Virus record (IMG/VR): IMGVR_UViG_3300050821_003356
Location: 1-42,399 of that record
DNA from: a virus
Direction: 5' to 3' (one strand)
Length of the DNA stretch: 42,399 nt
The notes below the pieces were generated by a model. That model saw only the letters and a list, made by a program, of their open reading frames with translations, had not been told where the DNA came from and ran no database searches. Made by a program: the position numbers and the translations under genes. The number at the start of each line of letters is the position of its first letter. Positions within the stretch are counted from its first letter, which is position 1. This document shows positions 22,256-30,449 of this stretch, in pieces.

Positions 22256-25200
22256 GTTACACGCCGTCAGTAAATGCCGATACCTTGACCCTTTATCTGG
22301 GAGTCTGCGCGACTGGCCGCGCCACGGCGAGCAGTACAACCCTCGACATGGTGAGCTTCGGAACTGTCTACAATCCACTGCCGGGCATCACGTTCGAACC
22401 GTCTGACGAAGGCATGCCGATTGCAATCGTCGGCGGTGGTCCTGTTGACGCGCTCATGCCTCCGGTATACTTCGTGCAGGGCGCGCTGTTCCACACCACG
22501 ATCGCGGCGTACGTTTCTCCGACGGAAGTTACTCTGGCGGCCGCGCCAGACACCTCGATTTTCAACACCGGCTTTGCGACGGTGATTCTCTACCGCCCGT
22601 GCCCGATGGCATCGGACGTTGCCGACGTTCCGACCGCGTTTCAGTTTAATTCGTCGATCGCGCCGGGCACAGCCGATACGCTGCAATTCAGCGTCCTCAA
22701 CTCCAATCTCGCCGGACCACTCGGCGCGGACAATCCGTACGTGGATCGGTTCGGCGCGCTCAAAAACGGGCAGCCGGTGTATCTGTACAGCAGCGTGACG
22801 GGCGATGTTTTCGGCGGTTATATAGACACGCTCACGACGTCGAGCTATCCGGGTGTGCCCGGAACTCCGTACTGCTGGTCGGCAACGTGTGCATCGTGGC
22901 AGGGACTCGCCAAGCGGCGCGTGGTACCCCCGGCAAATCCGCAGACGTTCACGGCGATCGACGCCGACGTTGTGTTCCGCACGACCGTGCTCGACTATCT
23001 GAGCGATGATGGCGTGGCCGTGACGACGCCGAGCGGTCTGCCGACCATCACGCTGGCGGCGGCGGTAGGCGCGAACATCGGCCAACTGCTCGATCAGGTG
23101 GTCAGTCTCATCACTACCGCCGACACCGCGTACTACTGGACTACGGACGCGTGGCGCACGTTCATTCTCGCCACTCGCGCGGCGACGAGCGCGCCGTGGA
23201 ACGTTTCGGACGGCAGTGACCTATTTGCCGGCGACACACCGTACCAGCAGAGCATCGTGGTTTCGCACAATCAACTGGCCAATCAGGTCTATTTCATTGG
23301 CCAGGAAACGCTGCTCAACGCGCTGAACGCGACCTTCATTGGCGATGGCACGACAACGGTGTTCAACACGCCTCTCGACGTCGGCGCCGCCCCGACCATC
23401 ACCCTCAATTCCACCGCGCAGACGGTTGGAATCCTGGGCGTCGATAGCGGTAAAGATTGGTATTGGTCCCAGGGGTCTACCGCGATTACGCAGGACGCGG
23501 CAGGACCGATCCTAACGAACACAGACACGCTGGTAGTCTCGTACCTCACTGCGACTCCAGGCGTGGCGCAGGCACCCGTGGCGGGTTCTCTTCAGCAACT
23601 GCAGGCGATCGAGGGGACCAGCGCGGAGTATGATTACTCGACGTCGCTCACGTCTCCGATTCTGCCGGACGATTTACTCGCGCTGGCGCAAGGCTACGCG
23701 GCAGAGTACGGAGAGCCCGCAACCACCTGTCAGTTCTACACGCTGAGGCCGGGACTCGCGACGGGCCAACTCCAGACCATCGCTTTGCCGGACGCCGGGA
23801 TTCCCAGCGGCACATTTCTGATCGCGACAATCCAGATGACGACGGTAAATAACGTGATTGTCTGGCAGTACACCGCGTTCGGCGGCGCGAACATCGGCAA
23901 CGCGATCACCGCGCTTACTCAGTTCATCAATCGCGGACAGGGAACTCTTAATATCGTCACGCCGGTGACGCCGATCACTGGCGCGGCGACTCCCGGAAAC
24001 GCCAACAACACAGTGATGACATACGGTCCAGGGTCCAACATGCTGGCCTTTCCTGGAAATGTTACGCAAGGCGATCTGCTCGTGTGTGTGCTCCAGCAGC
24101 AGGCTTTCCTTGCAAATCCGCCGATCTTATCCGACACGATGGGCAACACGTGGGCGCTGGCAAAGTTTCAGTCGGCTACGGGCATAGTGCCTATCGAGGT
24201 CGCGATTCTGTGGACTATAGCAATCGGCGGTGGTCCAAACACGGTCACCTTTACCAACGCCATCGGCGGTACAACCATCACGATGGGACTGGCGGAATTT
24301 TCAGGAGTCGCGCCAACGAGTCCGGTCGACACAACTGGCGGCGCGATTGGGGCGACGCCTCCGACGATCACCACGACTCAGGACGCGGATATCATCGTCA
24401 CTGTTGTCGGCGGACTGACGGGGACCGCTGGCGTCACAAGCCCCGAGGTTCTACTCGACTCGACGCCTCCAGCAGACGGAGGAGGGACTGCTTTCTCTTT
24501 TGAGGTCCAATCGAGCGCGGGGAGTTTCGCCAGCAGCATCGTGCCAGCATCGGCGAGTGATCCGGCAGCTTGGGCGACGGTGGCGTTCAAGCGCGCTCCC
24601 GCGACTTCGCCTCCATCGCAGACCATCACCGTACAAGGTAACCCCACTGGCACAGTCACCAACTCGCTGGGCAATCTGACCAGCGGAGAGCCGGTAATCG
24701 GCCATGGCGGCGCTGATGTGACTGTAGGCAGCAAGACTGGCGCTACCACGGAATTTGCTACTTCGTCCGGGGCGGGGGCGAACGGGACGCCGGCACTCTG
24801 GCAAACCAGCGGAGATCTTGGCGCTGGCACCACGGGTCAACTTGTCCCACCTGGTGGTGGTACTGGGCAAGTGCTGACCAAAAATAGCGCTGCCAATGGC
24901 GACACTAAGTGGGCACCGGGCGGCGGGGGGGGAAGCGGAAACATCACCACTCTTGGCACTTATGCTGGCGCGTCAAGTTGGGTGCCGTCAAACGCTGGAG
25001 ATGCTTACATATGCACAGACTGCGGATACAGCTTCGTTTTTGACGGGTCGGCGAATGACGCATTTTTCCGCGGCAGTCCCACCACGGTTTTGCCGGCCGT
25101 AATCACTCCTCTTACCGTCTCCGCCCTCGATGTGTGGCTCTCCGCAGATATGATCACAGGATTGTCTAGCGGCGCTACTGTCAACGAGTGGCCAAACCTC

Positions 25201-25770
25201 GCTGACCCGGCTAACGCACGAGGCGTGGCGGCGCAGTATACGAGCCCAGCGACATATCAGACTGGCGTCGTCAACTCGTTGCCTGTCGTGCGCCTGGGCG
25301 GTGCGGCCTGGTTCCGCGGGCGAGTCAACATCCCTGGAGAAATGACCCTGTTTATGGTCATCAGCCCGACAGCTCTCAGCAACGCGTACAGCGGTCTGCT
25401 CGGCTTCGATTGGGCTGCTGACCAGGGCGGTTACTTTCTCAAGTCGAACGGTAAGACCGCACTCTATGTGGCTGCCGGACTATACGACGGAACCGGGAGT
25501 GCCACGCTTAGTACGGGAGCGTTTGTCGTGCTCTCGATGGTAGTTGGACCGGTCGCGTATGCTACGCAAGCGGCGCTGTCGGCCGACGCCAGCGGCGCAT
25601 TTACAAACACGCCTTTTACATGGGACGGAAATTATTTGCTCGGTGCGCAGGCTGCCGGAAGCCGCATCCTCGACGCCGATATAGCCGAGGTGCTCATGTA
25701 CAGCCGAGGGCTGAGCTCCGCGGAAATCTCGACCGTGAGCAATTATCTGAAAACTAAATACGGGCTCTAG
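22252..25770 (+). CDS. tail tip/receptor-binding protein with C-terminal LamG-like domain, 1172 aa
   Basis: Starts in an ATGA overlap with the tape measure. The N-terminal 560 residues are beta-rich tail-tip-like sequence (for example NPYVDRFGALKNGQPVYLYS, then SWQGLAKRRVVPPANPQTF). About residues 583-783 form a beta-sandwich (GDLLVCVLQQQ, SDTMGNTWALAKF, MGLAEFSGVAPTSPVDTTGG). A Gly-rich fibre hinge follows, with GTGQVLTKNSAANGDTKWAPG (about 866-886). From about 955 to the end is a concanavalin/LamG-like domain (VNEWPNLADPANARG, TLFMVISPTAL, GNYLLGAQAAG, DADIAEVLMYSRGLSSAEI) that probably binds a surface glycan. It is the only large gene after the tape measure. Confidence 0.75.
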   Translation: MSYTPSVNADTLTLYLGVCATGRATASSTTLDMVSFGTVYNPLPGITFEPSDEGMPIAIVGGGPVDALMPPVYFVQGALFHTTIAAYVSPTEVTLAAAPDTSIFNTGFATVILYRPCPMASDVADVPTAFQFNSSIAPGTADTLQFSVLNSNLAGPLGADNPYVDRFGALKNGQPVYLYSSVTGDVFGGYIDTLTTSSYPGVPGTPYCWSATCASWQGLAKRRVVPPANPQTFTAIDADVVFRTTVLDYLSDDGVAVTTPSGLPTITLAAAVGANIGQLLDQVVSLITTADTAYYWTTDAWRTFILATRAATSAPWNVSDGSDLFAGDTPYQQSIVVSHNQLANQVYFIGQETLLNALNATFIGDGTTTVFNTPLDVGAAPTITLNSTAQTVGILGVDSGKDWYWSQGSTAITQDAAGPILTNTDTLVVSYLTATPGVAQAPVAGSLQQLQAIEGTSAEYDYSTSLTSPILPDDLLALAQGYAAEYGEPATTCQFYTLRPGLATGQLQTIALPDAGIPSGTFLIATIQMTTVNNVIVWQYTAFGGANIGNAITALTQFINRGQGTLNIVTPVTPITGAATPGNANNTVMTYGPGSNMLAFPGNVTQGDLLVCVLQQQAFLANPPILSDTMGNTWALAKFQSATGIVPIEVAILWTIAIGGGPNTVTFTNAIGGTTITMGLAEFSGVAPTSPVDTTGGAIGATPPTITTTQDADIIVTVVGGLTGTAGVTSPEVLLDSTPPADGGGTAFSFEVQSSAGSFASSIVPASASDPAAWATVAFKRAPATSPPSQTITVQGNPTGTVTNSLGNLTSGEPVIGHGGADVTVGSKTGATTEFATSSGAGANGTPALWQTSGDLGAGTTGQLVPPGGGTGQVLTKNSAANGDTKWAPGGGGGSGNITTLGTYAGASSWVPSNAGDAYICTDCGYSFVFDGSANDAFFRGSPTTVLPAVITPLTVSALDVWLSADMITGLSSGATVNEWPNLADPANARGVAAQYTSPATYQTGVVNSLPVVRLGGAAWFRGRVNIPGEMTLFMVISPTALSNAYSGLLGFDWAADQGGYFLKSNGKTALYVAAGLYDGTGSATLSTGAFVVLSMVVGPVAYATQAALSADASGAFTNTPFTWDGNYLLGAQAAGSRILDADIAEVLMYSRGLSSAEISTVSNYLKTKYGL

Positions 25771-25856
25771 CGCACCAGCGCGAGCGGGTTGATCCCGAGC
25801 GCGTGGAACGTCGCCCAGGCAATGAAGATCGTGATTGCAAGTCCGTAGAGTCGCAT
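25767..25856 (-). CDS. tiny membrane protein, 29 aa, minus strand
   Basis: ATG with a strong GGAGG Shine-Dalgarno five bases upstream. One hydrophobic helix (LYGLAITIFIAWATFHALGI) and a short end. Its stop overlaps the stop of the convergent tail-tip gene. It is downstream of the zinc-finger gene at 25898-26119 and probably in its transcript. Possibly a holin-like or regulatory membrane peptide. Its small size keeps confidence moderate, but the RBS and overlapping stops favour a real gene. Confidence 0.55.
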   Translation of the reverse strand: MRLYGLAITIFIAWATFHALGINPLALVR

Positions 25857-25897
25857 TTGGCCTCCGGTTAACAATTTGCGTCGGCGCGGCATAAAAT

Positions 25898-26119
25898 TCA
25901 ACGCTCTCTTTGGTTATGTACAGCTTGGCTCACGTGGTACCCCTCCGAAGGAGGGGAACTCTCAACGTCACAATAGAGCACTCGGCGCGCGGGAATGCCG
26001 TTTTCCCGCGCCTTGTTGCGCGCTCGGTCCCGGCGGCACTGTTTGCACTCGCGTTGCCCGTTGGTCCGGTAGTAGAGGTTGTCGCCGGCCATCAGGTGTC
26101 CAGCGTGACATCGTTGCAT
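25898..26119 (-). CDS. HNH-type C-terminal zinc-finger protein, 73 aa, minus strand
   Basis: The sequence CHAGHLMAG...NGQRECKQCRRDRARNKAREN matches the second metal motif of the HNH endonuclease at 8765 (CRRGHPYD...NGSRECKVC) and lacks the HNH core. Start chosen at ATG 26119 because the longer frame (to 26179) runs through the divergent promoter. It could be an isolated DNA-binding finger, a degenerate homing endonuclease, or a compact nuclease of its own. It is a minus-strand island inside plus-strand tail genes. Confidence 0.6.
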   Translation of the reverse strand: MQRCHAGHLMAGDNLYYRTNGQRECKQCRRDRARNKARENGIPARRVLYCDVESSPPSEGYHVSQAVHNQRER

Positions 26120-26158
26120 GGGTGAGATTTTCCCACGTTTCGCATTCCCGCGTGGTAC

Positions 26159-26171
26159 TATAACCATCGAG
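26159..26171 (+). promoter_or_regulatory. -10 element for the Ig-like gene, leaderless arrangement
   Basis: TATAAC (26159-26164) is followed by seven bases and then the ATG at 26172, with no Shine-Dalgarno. The symmetric core (GGTACTATAACC) also reads TATAGT on the other strand and might serve the minus-strand finger gene. Confidence 0.4.
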
Positions 26172-26729
26172 ATGAACATCTTGCTCTTGATTTACACCGC
26201 AATCGTCAACGGATTCGCGGTGCTGAAATCTCAGATCGAGTCCGCAAACGCGAAGCTCGATCAGATCTTGGCAATTCTCAATGAGTCGCCCGACTCCACG
26301 CTATCGGGCATTTCCATAACCCTCACCGAAGGAGCACCAAACATGAGCGCACACGCACACAAACTCGCGGTCAAGGCCGCGATCACCGATTTCACGATCA
26401 ACGACGACGGCACCGCGACCGGCACGATCAGTTTTATCGACAAGGTCGGCGCGCAGACTGGCCCTCCTGTTGGCGCGACTGTCGCGACCAACGCAACCTC
26501 CAGCGACCCCGGCATCGTGCCGAGTCTCGATAGCACAGGGCTCATCGTCACACTGACGCCGCTCAACCCGGCGCCGACTCCGCTGCCGACCGGCGTAACG
26601 GTGACCGCCGTAACCACCGTCACCAATCCCGACGGTACCGTGCAGGGCCCGTTTACGGCCGTGACTGTGCCGATCGACCTCGTGGCCGATCCCGACGCAC
26701 TGGCCGGCGCTTCCATCTCGCTGAGTTAG
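26172..26729 (+). CDS. Ig-like secreted or virion protein with N-terminal anchor, 185 aa
   Basis: Start at ATG 26172, because upstream codons overlap the promoter. Residues 1-20 are hydrophobic (NILLLIYTAIVNGFAVL), then a short helix (KSQIESANAKLDQILAILNE). From residue 58 (MSAHAHKLAVKAAITDF) begins a beta-sandwich with a TATGTISFIDKVGAQ segment and repeated Thr/Val strands typical of phage Ig-like domains. The internal ATG at 26344 has its own AAGGAG Shine-Dalgarno and may give a shorter Ig-only product. Such domains often decorate tails or bind surface carbohydrates. Confidence 0.65.
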   Translation: MNILLLIYTAIVNGFAVLKSQIESANAKLDQILAILNESPDSTLSGISITLTEGAPNMSAHAHKLAVKAAITDFTINDDGTATGTISFIDKVGAQTGPPVGATVATNATSSDPGIVPSLDSTGLIVTLTPLNPAPTPLPTGVTVTAVTTVTNPDGTVQGPFTAVTVPIDLVADPDALAGASISLS

Positions 26730-26734
26730 GGCTA

Positions 26735-26896
26735 GTGGACTCGATCTATCCATCCTACAGCCGGGTTCTGACTGACCTCAGAGCCCGGCTAACGCACATC
26801 AACGCCGCAATCGCGGCCCTGGAATCGCTCGAAATCAATCGAGCAGAGGACATCCTACCTTGGCCAGACACGCCCACCACATCGCAGCCGTCCTGA
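26735..26896 (+). CDS. small helical protein, 53 aa
   Basis: GTG start five bases after the Ig-like gene stop. The first 40 residues are amphipathic helix (SRVLTDLRARLTHINAAIAALESLEI), then a Pro/Thr-rich end. It overlaps the following lipoprotein gene by 37 bases in a different frame, an embedded arrangement reminiscent of spanin pairs, although neither protein has a clear spanin signature. Real-gene evidence is the tight packing and helical coding character. Confidence 0.5.
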   Translation: MDSIYPSYSRVLTDLRARLTHINAAIAALESLEINRAEDILPWPDTPTTSQPS

Positions 26897-27381
26897 TAAT
26901 CCTGATCCTCCTTTCCTCCTGCACGAGCAGCCAGATCGTTTCCAATCTGGAGATCGCGCTCGATGCCATCAGCGCGGGTCTGCCGATCCTGGCCACTGTG
27001 TCTAGCGTCCCGGCCGATGTCGTCACCTCGGCAGAAACCTACCTGACGGCGGCCAACTCCGCGCTCGGGCAGGCATCCACGATCCTGGCGGGCGGTGGGA
27101 CGGATGCCGAAAAGTCGGCGCTGATTATCGCGGCGTTCGCCGGCATCGCGGCCCCAGCCATCCCCGCACAGTACCAAGCCATCGCGCAGCTCGTGAGCGT
27201 GGTCGCGGCCGACGTGGCCAAGTTCCTGGCCGGGCTGCCGTCGGCGCAGGGCGCGGCCAACGCGGCCAAGTACGGCGACCCAACCACCAAGTGGTCAGAT
27301 CGCGACCGGGCGCGCCTGGCGCACGCGCTGAGCGTGGCCAACGCAAACTCCGTCGCCCTTGCCAAACTGCGCGGCAAGTAG
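26860..27381 (+). CDS. lipoprotein, 173 aa
   Basis: TTG start with an AGAGGA Shine-Dalgarno. The signal peptide has basic start residues and a hydrophobic core (IAAVLIILIL), then the lipobox LSSC with the lipidated Cys at about residue 21. The mature part is Ala-rich helical with hydrophobic stretches (LIIAAFAGIAAPAIPAQYQAIAQLV). Last gene before the terminator at 27407. Phage lipoproteins at this place act in superinfection exclusion or as outer-membrane spanins. It is larger than a typical o-spanin and lacks its Pro-rich style, so exclusion or envelope modification seems as likely. Confidence 0.65.
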   Translation: MARHAHHIAAVLIILILLSSCTSSQIVSNLEIALDAISAGLPILATVSSVPADVVTSAETYLTAANSALGQASTILAGGGTDAEKSALIIAAFAGIAAPAIPAQYQAIAQLVSVVAADVAKFLAGLPSAQGAANAAKYGDPTTKWSDRDRARLAHALSVANANSVALAKLRGK

Positions 27382-27406
27382 TACCATCGTCAAAATCCTG
27401 AATCGC

Positions 27407-27453
27407 AAAGCCGTTTGTCACTCCGGGGGAGGGGCGAGCGGCTTTCGTGTTTT
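27407..27453 (+). terminator. candidate intrinsic terminator at the end of the tail operon
   Basis: AAAGCCG (27407-27413) pairs with CGGCTTT (27439-27445), with an inner CTCC/GGAG hairpin, then CGTGTTTT. It is weaker than the terminators at 10103 and 14491, but it sits exactly between the late and early regions. Confidence 0.55.
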
Positions 27454-27474
27454 CATGGAGTTATGAGTTGCCGT

Positions 27475-27490
27475 GTTCTGATTTCAGAAC
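27475..27490. promoter_or_regulatory. operator candidate, copy 1: GTTCTG-ATTT-CAGAAC
   Basis: Perfect 6-bp arms around ATTT (7-bp arms if the flanking A/T pair is counted). It is followed by ATTTTCAGGAATTTTCC, similar to the sequence after copy 2 at 30873. It lies about 80 bases before the first gene of the early operon. Confidence 0.6.
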
Positions 27491-27571
27491 ATTTTCAGGA
27501 ATTTTCCTACCGCTCGATTGATCTCCTGCATACTGTGTTTGTCAGCCACCAACTGACAGGAGAAAAAAGAG

Positions 27572-28048
27572 ATGGCTTGGTACACAATCAATTACGTTTG
27601 CGGGCACACTGGCAGCGAGCAACTGTACGGAAAAACATCAGATCGCCAATCGCGCATCGCATGGGCCGAACGCAACAAAATGTGCCCGGACTGCTATCAA
27701 AAAGAGCGCGACCGCGAGCGCCTGGAGGCCACCGCGAAGGCCATGGAGGCGAACGCCGACCTTCCGGCGCTCAAGGGGTCCATTGCTCAAGTCGCATGGG
27801 CTGAGCGCATCAGGGCCACCGCCAAAGGCTGCATCGAGCTCGCCGTTGGCGGCTACAAAGGGCAAGTCCCCACTGAGCAGGAGATGATCGATCAAGCGCT
27901 CACAATGCTCAAGCGCGACGATGCCAAATACTGGATCGATTACCGGGACGAGTTGACAACAGTTTCCGGGTGCCTAGCGAGGATGGCCCGCAAGATCGCA
28001 GAGCGCCGCGCCCGCGAAGAAGGAAAAGCAGTTCTTGGGCTCCGCTGA
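27572..28048 (+). CDS. conserved phage protein with N-terminal zinc-like motif, 158 aa
   Basis: ATG with an AGGAG Shine-Dalgarno. Opens YTINYVCGHTGSEQLYGK and has CPDC at about residues 46-49, so C-x-H...C-x-x-C could bind zinc. The rest is helical and charged (ERDRERLEATAKAMEAN). I recall this opening (short strand, C-G-H, then L-x-G-K, then C-P-D-C) from many phage and plasmid proteins of unknown function. First gene of the early operon downstream of operator copy 1. Confidence 0.65.
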   Translation: MAWYTINYVCGHTGSEQLYGKTSDRQSRIAWAERNKMCPDCYQKERDRERLEATAKAMEANADLPALKGSIAQVAWAERIRATAKGCIELAVGGYKGQVPTEQEMIDQALTMLKRDDAKYWIDYRDELTTVSGCLARMARKIAERRAREEGKAVLGLR

Positions 28049-28085
28049 TTGCCTCGGCAACTCAGCCCTCCGTGATCAGCGGAGC
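28039..28085 (+). promoter_or_regulatory. 11-bp perfect hairpin over the stop of the preceding gene
   Basis: GCTCCGCTGAT (28039-28049) pairs with ATCAGCGGAGC (28075-28085) around a 25-nt loop. No T-run follows, so it is not a standard terminator. The next gene has a TAAAAT -10-like element at 28125-28130 and an AGGAG Shine-Dalgarno. The hairpin may protect the 3' end of the upstream message or regulate read-through. Confidence 0.4.
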
Positions 28086-28144
28086 GTCCGGGGTGGTACT
28101 CGGGACGGGCTACGCAACGCCCGATAAAATCATAGGAGATTCAC

Positions 28145-28426
28145 ATGGCACTACTAGACGTTTCCATCCACACCGTGCATTCGTACGGTCCCGATCAATT
28201 TCCGATCACTATCGAGGCCGTCGAGGCACACAGCGGCATGCCGGCTTACTACCGCATCGATCTGGCGGGCGTGCGCGTGGTCATCACCGACGCGCACCGG
28301 CGGCAGATTCTCGACTGCCTAGCGAGCGCGCCACCGCTGCCGAAGTCCGACGCGCAGATCGATGCCGAGCGCGAGGACAGCGCGTACGCGATCGGACAGG
28401 GCGATTGCGAGGTGTTGCGTGGATAA
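28145..28426 (+). CDS. hypothetical protein, 93 aa
   Basis: ATG with an AGGAG Shine-Dalgarno. The N-terminal half is beta-like (LLDVSIHTVHSYG, FPITIEAVEAH, YYRIDLAGVRVVITDAH) and the C-terminal half is helical and acidic. It overlaps the small zinc-finger gene by eight bases. First gene after a 96-base intergenic region with a promoter-like TAAAAT. No family recognised. Confidence 0.6.
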   Translation: MALLDVSIHTVHSYGPDQFPITIEAVEAHSGMPAYYRIDLAGVRVVITDAHRRQILDCLASAPPLPKSDAQIDAEREDSAYAIGQGDCEVLRG

Positions 28427-28619
28427 GTGCCATCACGTAGGGAAAATGACAGCTACAGGGCAATTCTGCATGAAGTGCGGAGCCAAACTGGCGAAGGCCA
28501 ACAGTTGCCCGTGGAAAGATGGTGCTTTCGTCACTTCCAACGGGCACGGCGCTATGCGGGCGTATGACGAGCAGCCTGCTGGCGTACGCATGTGCGGGAG
28601 GCAAACCAATGCCCAGTGA
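28419..28619 (+). CDS. small zinc-finger protein, 66 aa
   Basis: GTG start within the end of the preceding gene. It has CHHVG near the start, then CMKCGAKL (about residues 17-24) and two later cysteines (CPW, MCGR). The FCMKCGAKL segment is a zinc-ribbon knuckle. It overlaps the ERF gene start by 11 bases. Possibly a nucleic-acid-binding accessory protein. Confidence 0.6.
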   Translation: MDKCHHVGKMTATGQFCMKCGAKLAKANSCPWKDGAFVTSNGHGAMRAYDEQPAGVRMCGRQTNAQ

Positions 28620-29370
28620 CCTCGTGCGCAGCGCCCCAAGCACTGTCGCAAGTTGCGACGTGATCTCGCCACACGCGCCGACCCCCATGGAGATGATCGC
28701 CGCGATCGCGCGAGACCCGAGCATCCCGATTGAGCGGTTGCAAGCCGTCATGGGGCTACAGCGGCAAGTCCAGCTATGGAATGCCGAGACGGCCTTCAAT
28801 CAGGCCATGCGAGACGCGCAAGCCGAGATGCGCCCGGTCGTGCGTGACGCCACAAACGAGTCCAACAAGAGCCGTTACGCACGTCTTGAGACGATCGACG
28901 AGTCGATTCGACCGATTTACACTCGGCACGGGTTCGCTCTCACATTTACTTCGCCGCGAACAGATGCCGGCGGAGTGACTGTGGAATGTGTAGCCCTCCA
29001 CTCAGAGGGGCATTCCAAGACCTACACGTTAGCCGGCGGCCTCGACACCGCAGGCCCTGCTGGGAAGCCCAACAAAACGCCGATTCAAGGGCTCGGGTCA
29101 TCTGTGTCGTATCTCAAGCGGTACCTCACGATGATGGTATTCAACATCCAGTTAATAAACGAGGACGACGACGGAAACAGCGCGGATCCGATCAGTGAGC
29201 AGCAAGCCTGGGGCATCCGCGACATGCTCGACACGCTGGCGATGGAACCCAAGCGCCTAGCGAAGTTCTGGGCGTGGGCTGAGGCCACGAGCCCAGAGAA
29301 TATCCAGCGGCGCAACTACGACCGGATCCACGCGGAGCTGGCGAAGCAACTCAAGGCAGGTGGCAGGTGA
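28609..29370 (+). CDS. erf: ERF-family single-strand annealing protein, 253 aa
   Basis: Homologous-recombination annealase related to P22 Erf and functionally analogous to lambda Beta. Start at the ATG with GGGAGG eight bases upstream. Family signatures are AFNQAMRDAQAEM, then a conserved YARLETIDESIRPIYTRHGFALTF, then GGLDTAG-x-GKPNKT-x-IQGLGSSVSYLKRYL and the acidic INEDDDGNSAD near residue 185. It pairs with the YqaJ exonuclease downstream. The start region lacks the long N-terminal extension present in some homologues. Confidence 0.9.
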   Translation: MPSDLVRSAPSTVASCDVISPHAPTPMEMIAAIARDPSIPIERLQAVMGLQRQVQLWNAETAFNQAMRDAQAEMRPVVRDATNESNKSRYARLETIDESIRPIYTRHGFALTFTSPRTDAGGVTVECVALHSEGHSKTYTLAGGLDTAGPAGKPNKTPIQGLGSSVSYLKRYLTMMVFNIQLINEDDDGNSADPISEQQAWGIRDMLDTLAMEPKRLAKFWAWAEATSPENIQRRNYDRIHAELAKQLKAGGR

Positions 29371-29558
29371 TAGATCGACTCAAACGCGAAATCCTCCTGA
29401 CACTGCACGCCGAATTTTTACGGTGGGCTCAATATGTGATGCCTCCAGGCGACGAGCAGATCGAATTCGCACGCGCTATCTATCCATACTGCCGATGGCT
29501 TGTCGAGAGGACGCGCGATGAGGTAAAGGCGGCAGAGTTGGCGAAGGAGGGAAGATGA
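29367..29558 (+). CDS. small helical protein, 63 aa
   Basis: GTG start in a GTGA overlap with the ERF gene. Two helices (DRLKREILLTLHAEFLRWAQYV and CRWLVERTRDEVKAAELAKEG). Sits between the annealase and exonuclease genes and may be a partner of them. No family recognised. Confidence 0.55.
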   Translation: MIDRLKREILLTLHAEFLRWAQYVMPPGDEQIEFARAIYPYCRWLVERTRDEVKAAELAKEGR

Positions 29559-29734
29559 TTTACGTGGTGTGCGTGAACCCAGAGAGCAACTATCACATGG
29601 CCTATAGGAATGGCGATGAGCGCGGCTGGGGATATTCCGTCAACGACGCTGTCGTTGACTTGCTGGTCAACGCGGGGGAAATTGAGATCGAGGAGATACA
29701 ACTGCCATCAGTAAAGGAGCACAAGAGTGCCTGA
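29555..29734 (+). CDS. small protein, 59 aa
   Basis: ATG to TGA in an ATGA overlap with the previous gene, and its end overlaps the exonuclease GTG by eight bases. It opens with a strand (IYVVCVNPESNYHMAY), has a GWGYS turn, and ends in an acidic helix (EIEIEEIQ). No family recognised. It is certain only as part of the tightly packed recombination operon. Confidence 0.55.
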   Translation: MIYVVCVNPESNYHMAYRNGDERGWGYSVNDAVVDLLVNAGEIEIEEIQLPSVKEHKSA

Positions 29735-30449
29735 GTACCATTTTGGTTTCGCGCAGGGTTCGGATGACTGGCTGGCCGCGCGCCTGGGAATTCCGACAGC
29801 ATCGGAGTTTGACCGCATCGTCACGCCAAAAAAACTACAACTGGCCGAGACTGCCAGCGTGACCTACATGCACAAGCTGCTGGCCGAGTGGATGTATGGC
29901 GCGCCGCTCGAAGCGTTCGACGGCGGGTGGGTAAAGCGCGGCAAAGAGTTGGAACCCGAAGCGGCGCGGTATTACGAGATGGAAAAGGATGTAGAGACTC
30001 AAGCCGTCGGTTTCGTCACGCTGGATGACGGGACGGCCGGCGCTTCGCCAGATCGGCTGGTAGGCGACGTGGCGCTGGTAGAGTTTAAGTGTCCCGCGCT
30101 TGAAACGCACGTGGGCTACATGCTCGATCCGCAGTCCCTGCTCGTGGAATACCGGATCCAGCACCAGGGCCAACTCTGGGTGTGCAGCGACCGGGAGTAC
30201 GTGGACATGGTTTCGTACTATCCGGGGTTCCCGGCGGTAATCGTGCGCACCTACCGCGACGAGTTAGTGCAGAGAGCACTCTCGACCCACGTGCCGGCTT
30301 TCGTCGCGACCATGCAATCGTGTCAGGTCGCGTTAGTCCAGCGTTACGGCGAGTTGCGGCGCGAGAGAACAACCGCCGAACAGCGCACCGCGGCGAGTCA
30401 CGCGGCGTTCGCAGAATTCATGGAGTCGGGGATCGGGGGTGCGGTGTGA
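29727..30449 (+). CDS. YqaJ/lambda-exonuclease family recombinase nuclease, 240 aa
   Basis: Degrades one strand of double-stranded ends to give substrate for the ERF annealase. Opening QGSDDWLAARLGIPTASEFDR is the family signature. ASPDRL (about residues 112-117) supplies the metal-binding Asp, E119-F-K121-CP the catalytic ExK, and Q145-HQGQLWV the QxQ motif. About 240 residues is normal. GTG start within the end of the preceding gene, and GTGA overlap with the ASCH gene after it. The catalytic set is complete, so an active enzyme is expected. Confidence 0.92.
   Translation: MPEYHFGFAQGSDDWLAARLGIPTASEFDRIVTPKKLQLAETASVTYMHKLLAEWMYGAPLEAFDGGWVKRGKELEPEAARYYEMEKDVETQAVGFVTLDDGTAGASPDRLVGDVALVEFKCPALETHVGYMLDPQSLLVEYRIQHQGQLWVCSDREYVDMVSYYPGFPAVIVRTYRDELVQRALSTHVPAFVATMQSCQVALVQRYGELRRERTTAEQRTAASHAAFAEFMESGIGGAV

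Noticed and set aside
22267-23085. 272-codon minus-strand frame opposite the tail-tip gene
   Set aside because: Arg-rich antisense shadow without motif or RBS.
26118-26171. N-terminal extension of the Ig-like protein to 26118
   Set aside because: Passes through the -10 element, lacks an RBS and would displace the hydrophobic N-terminus.
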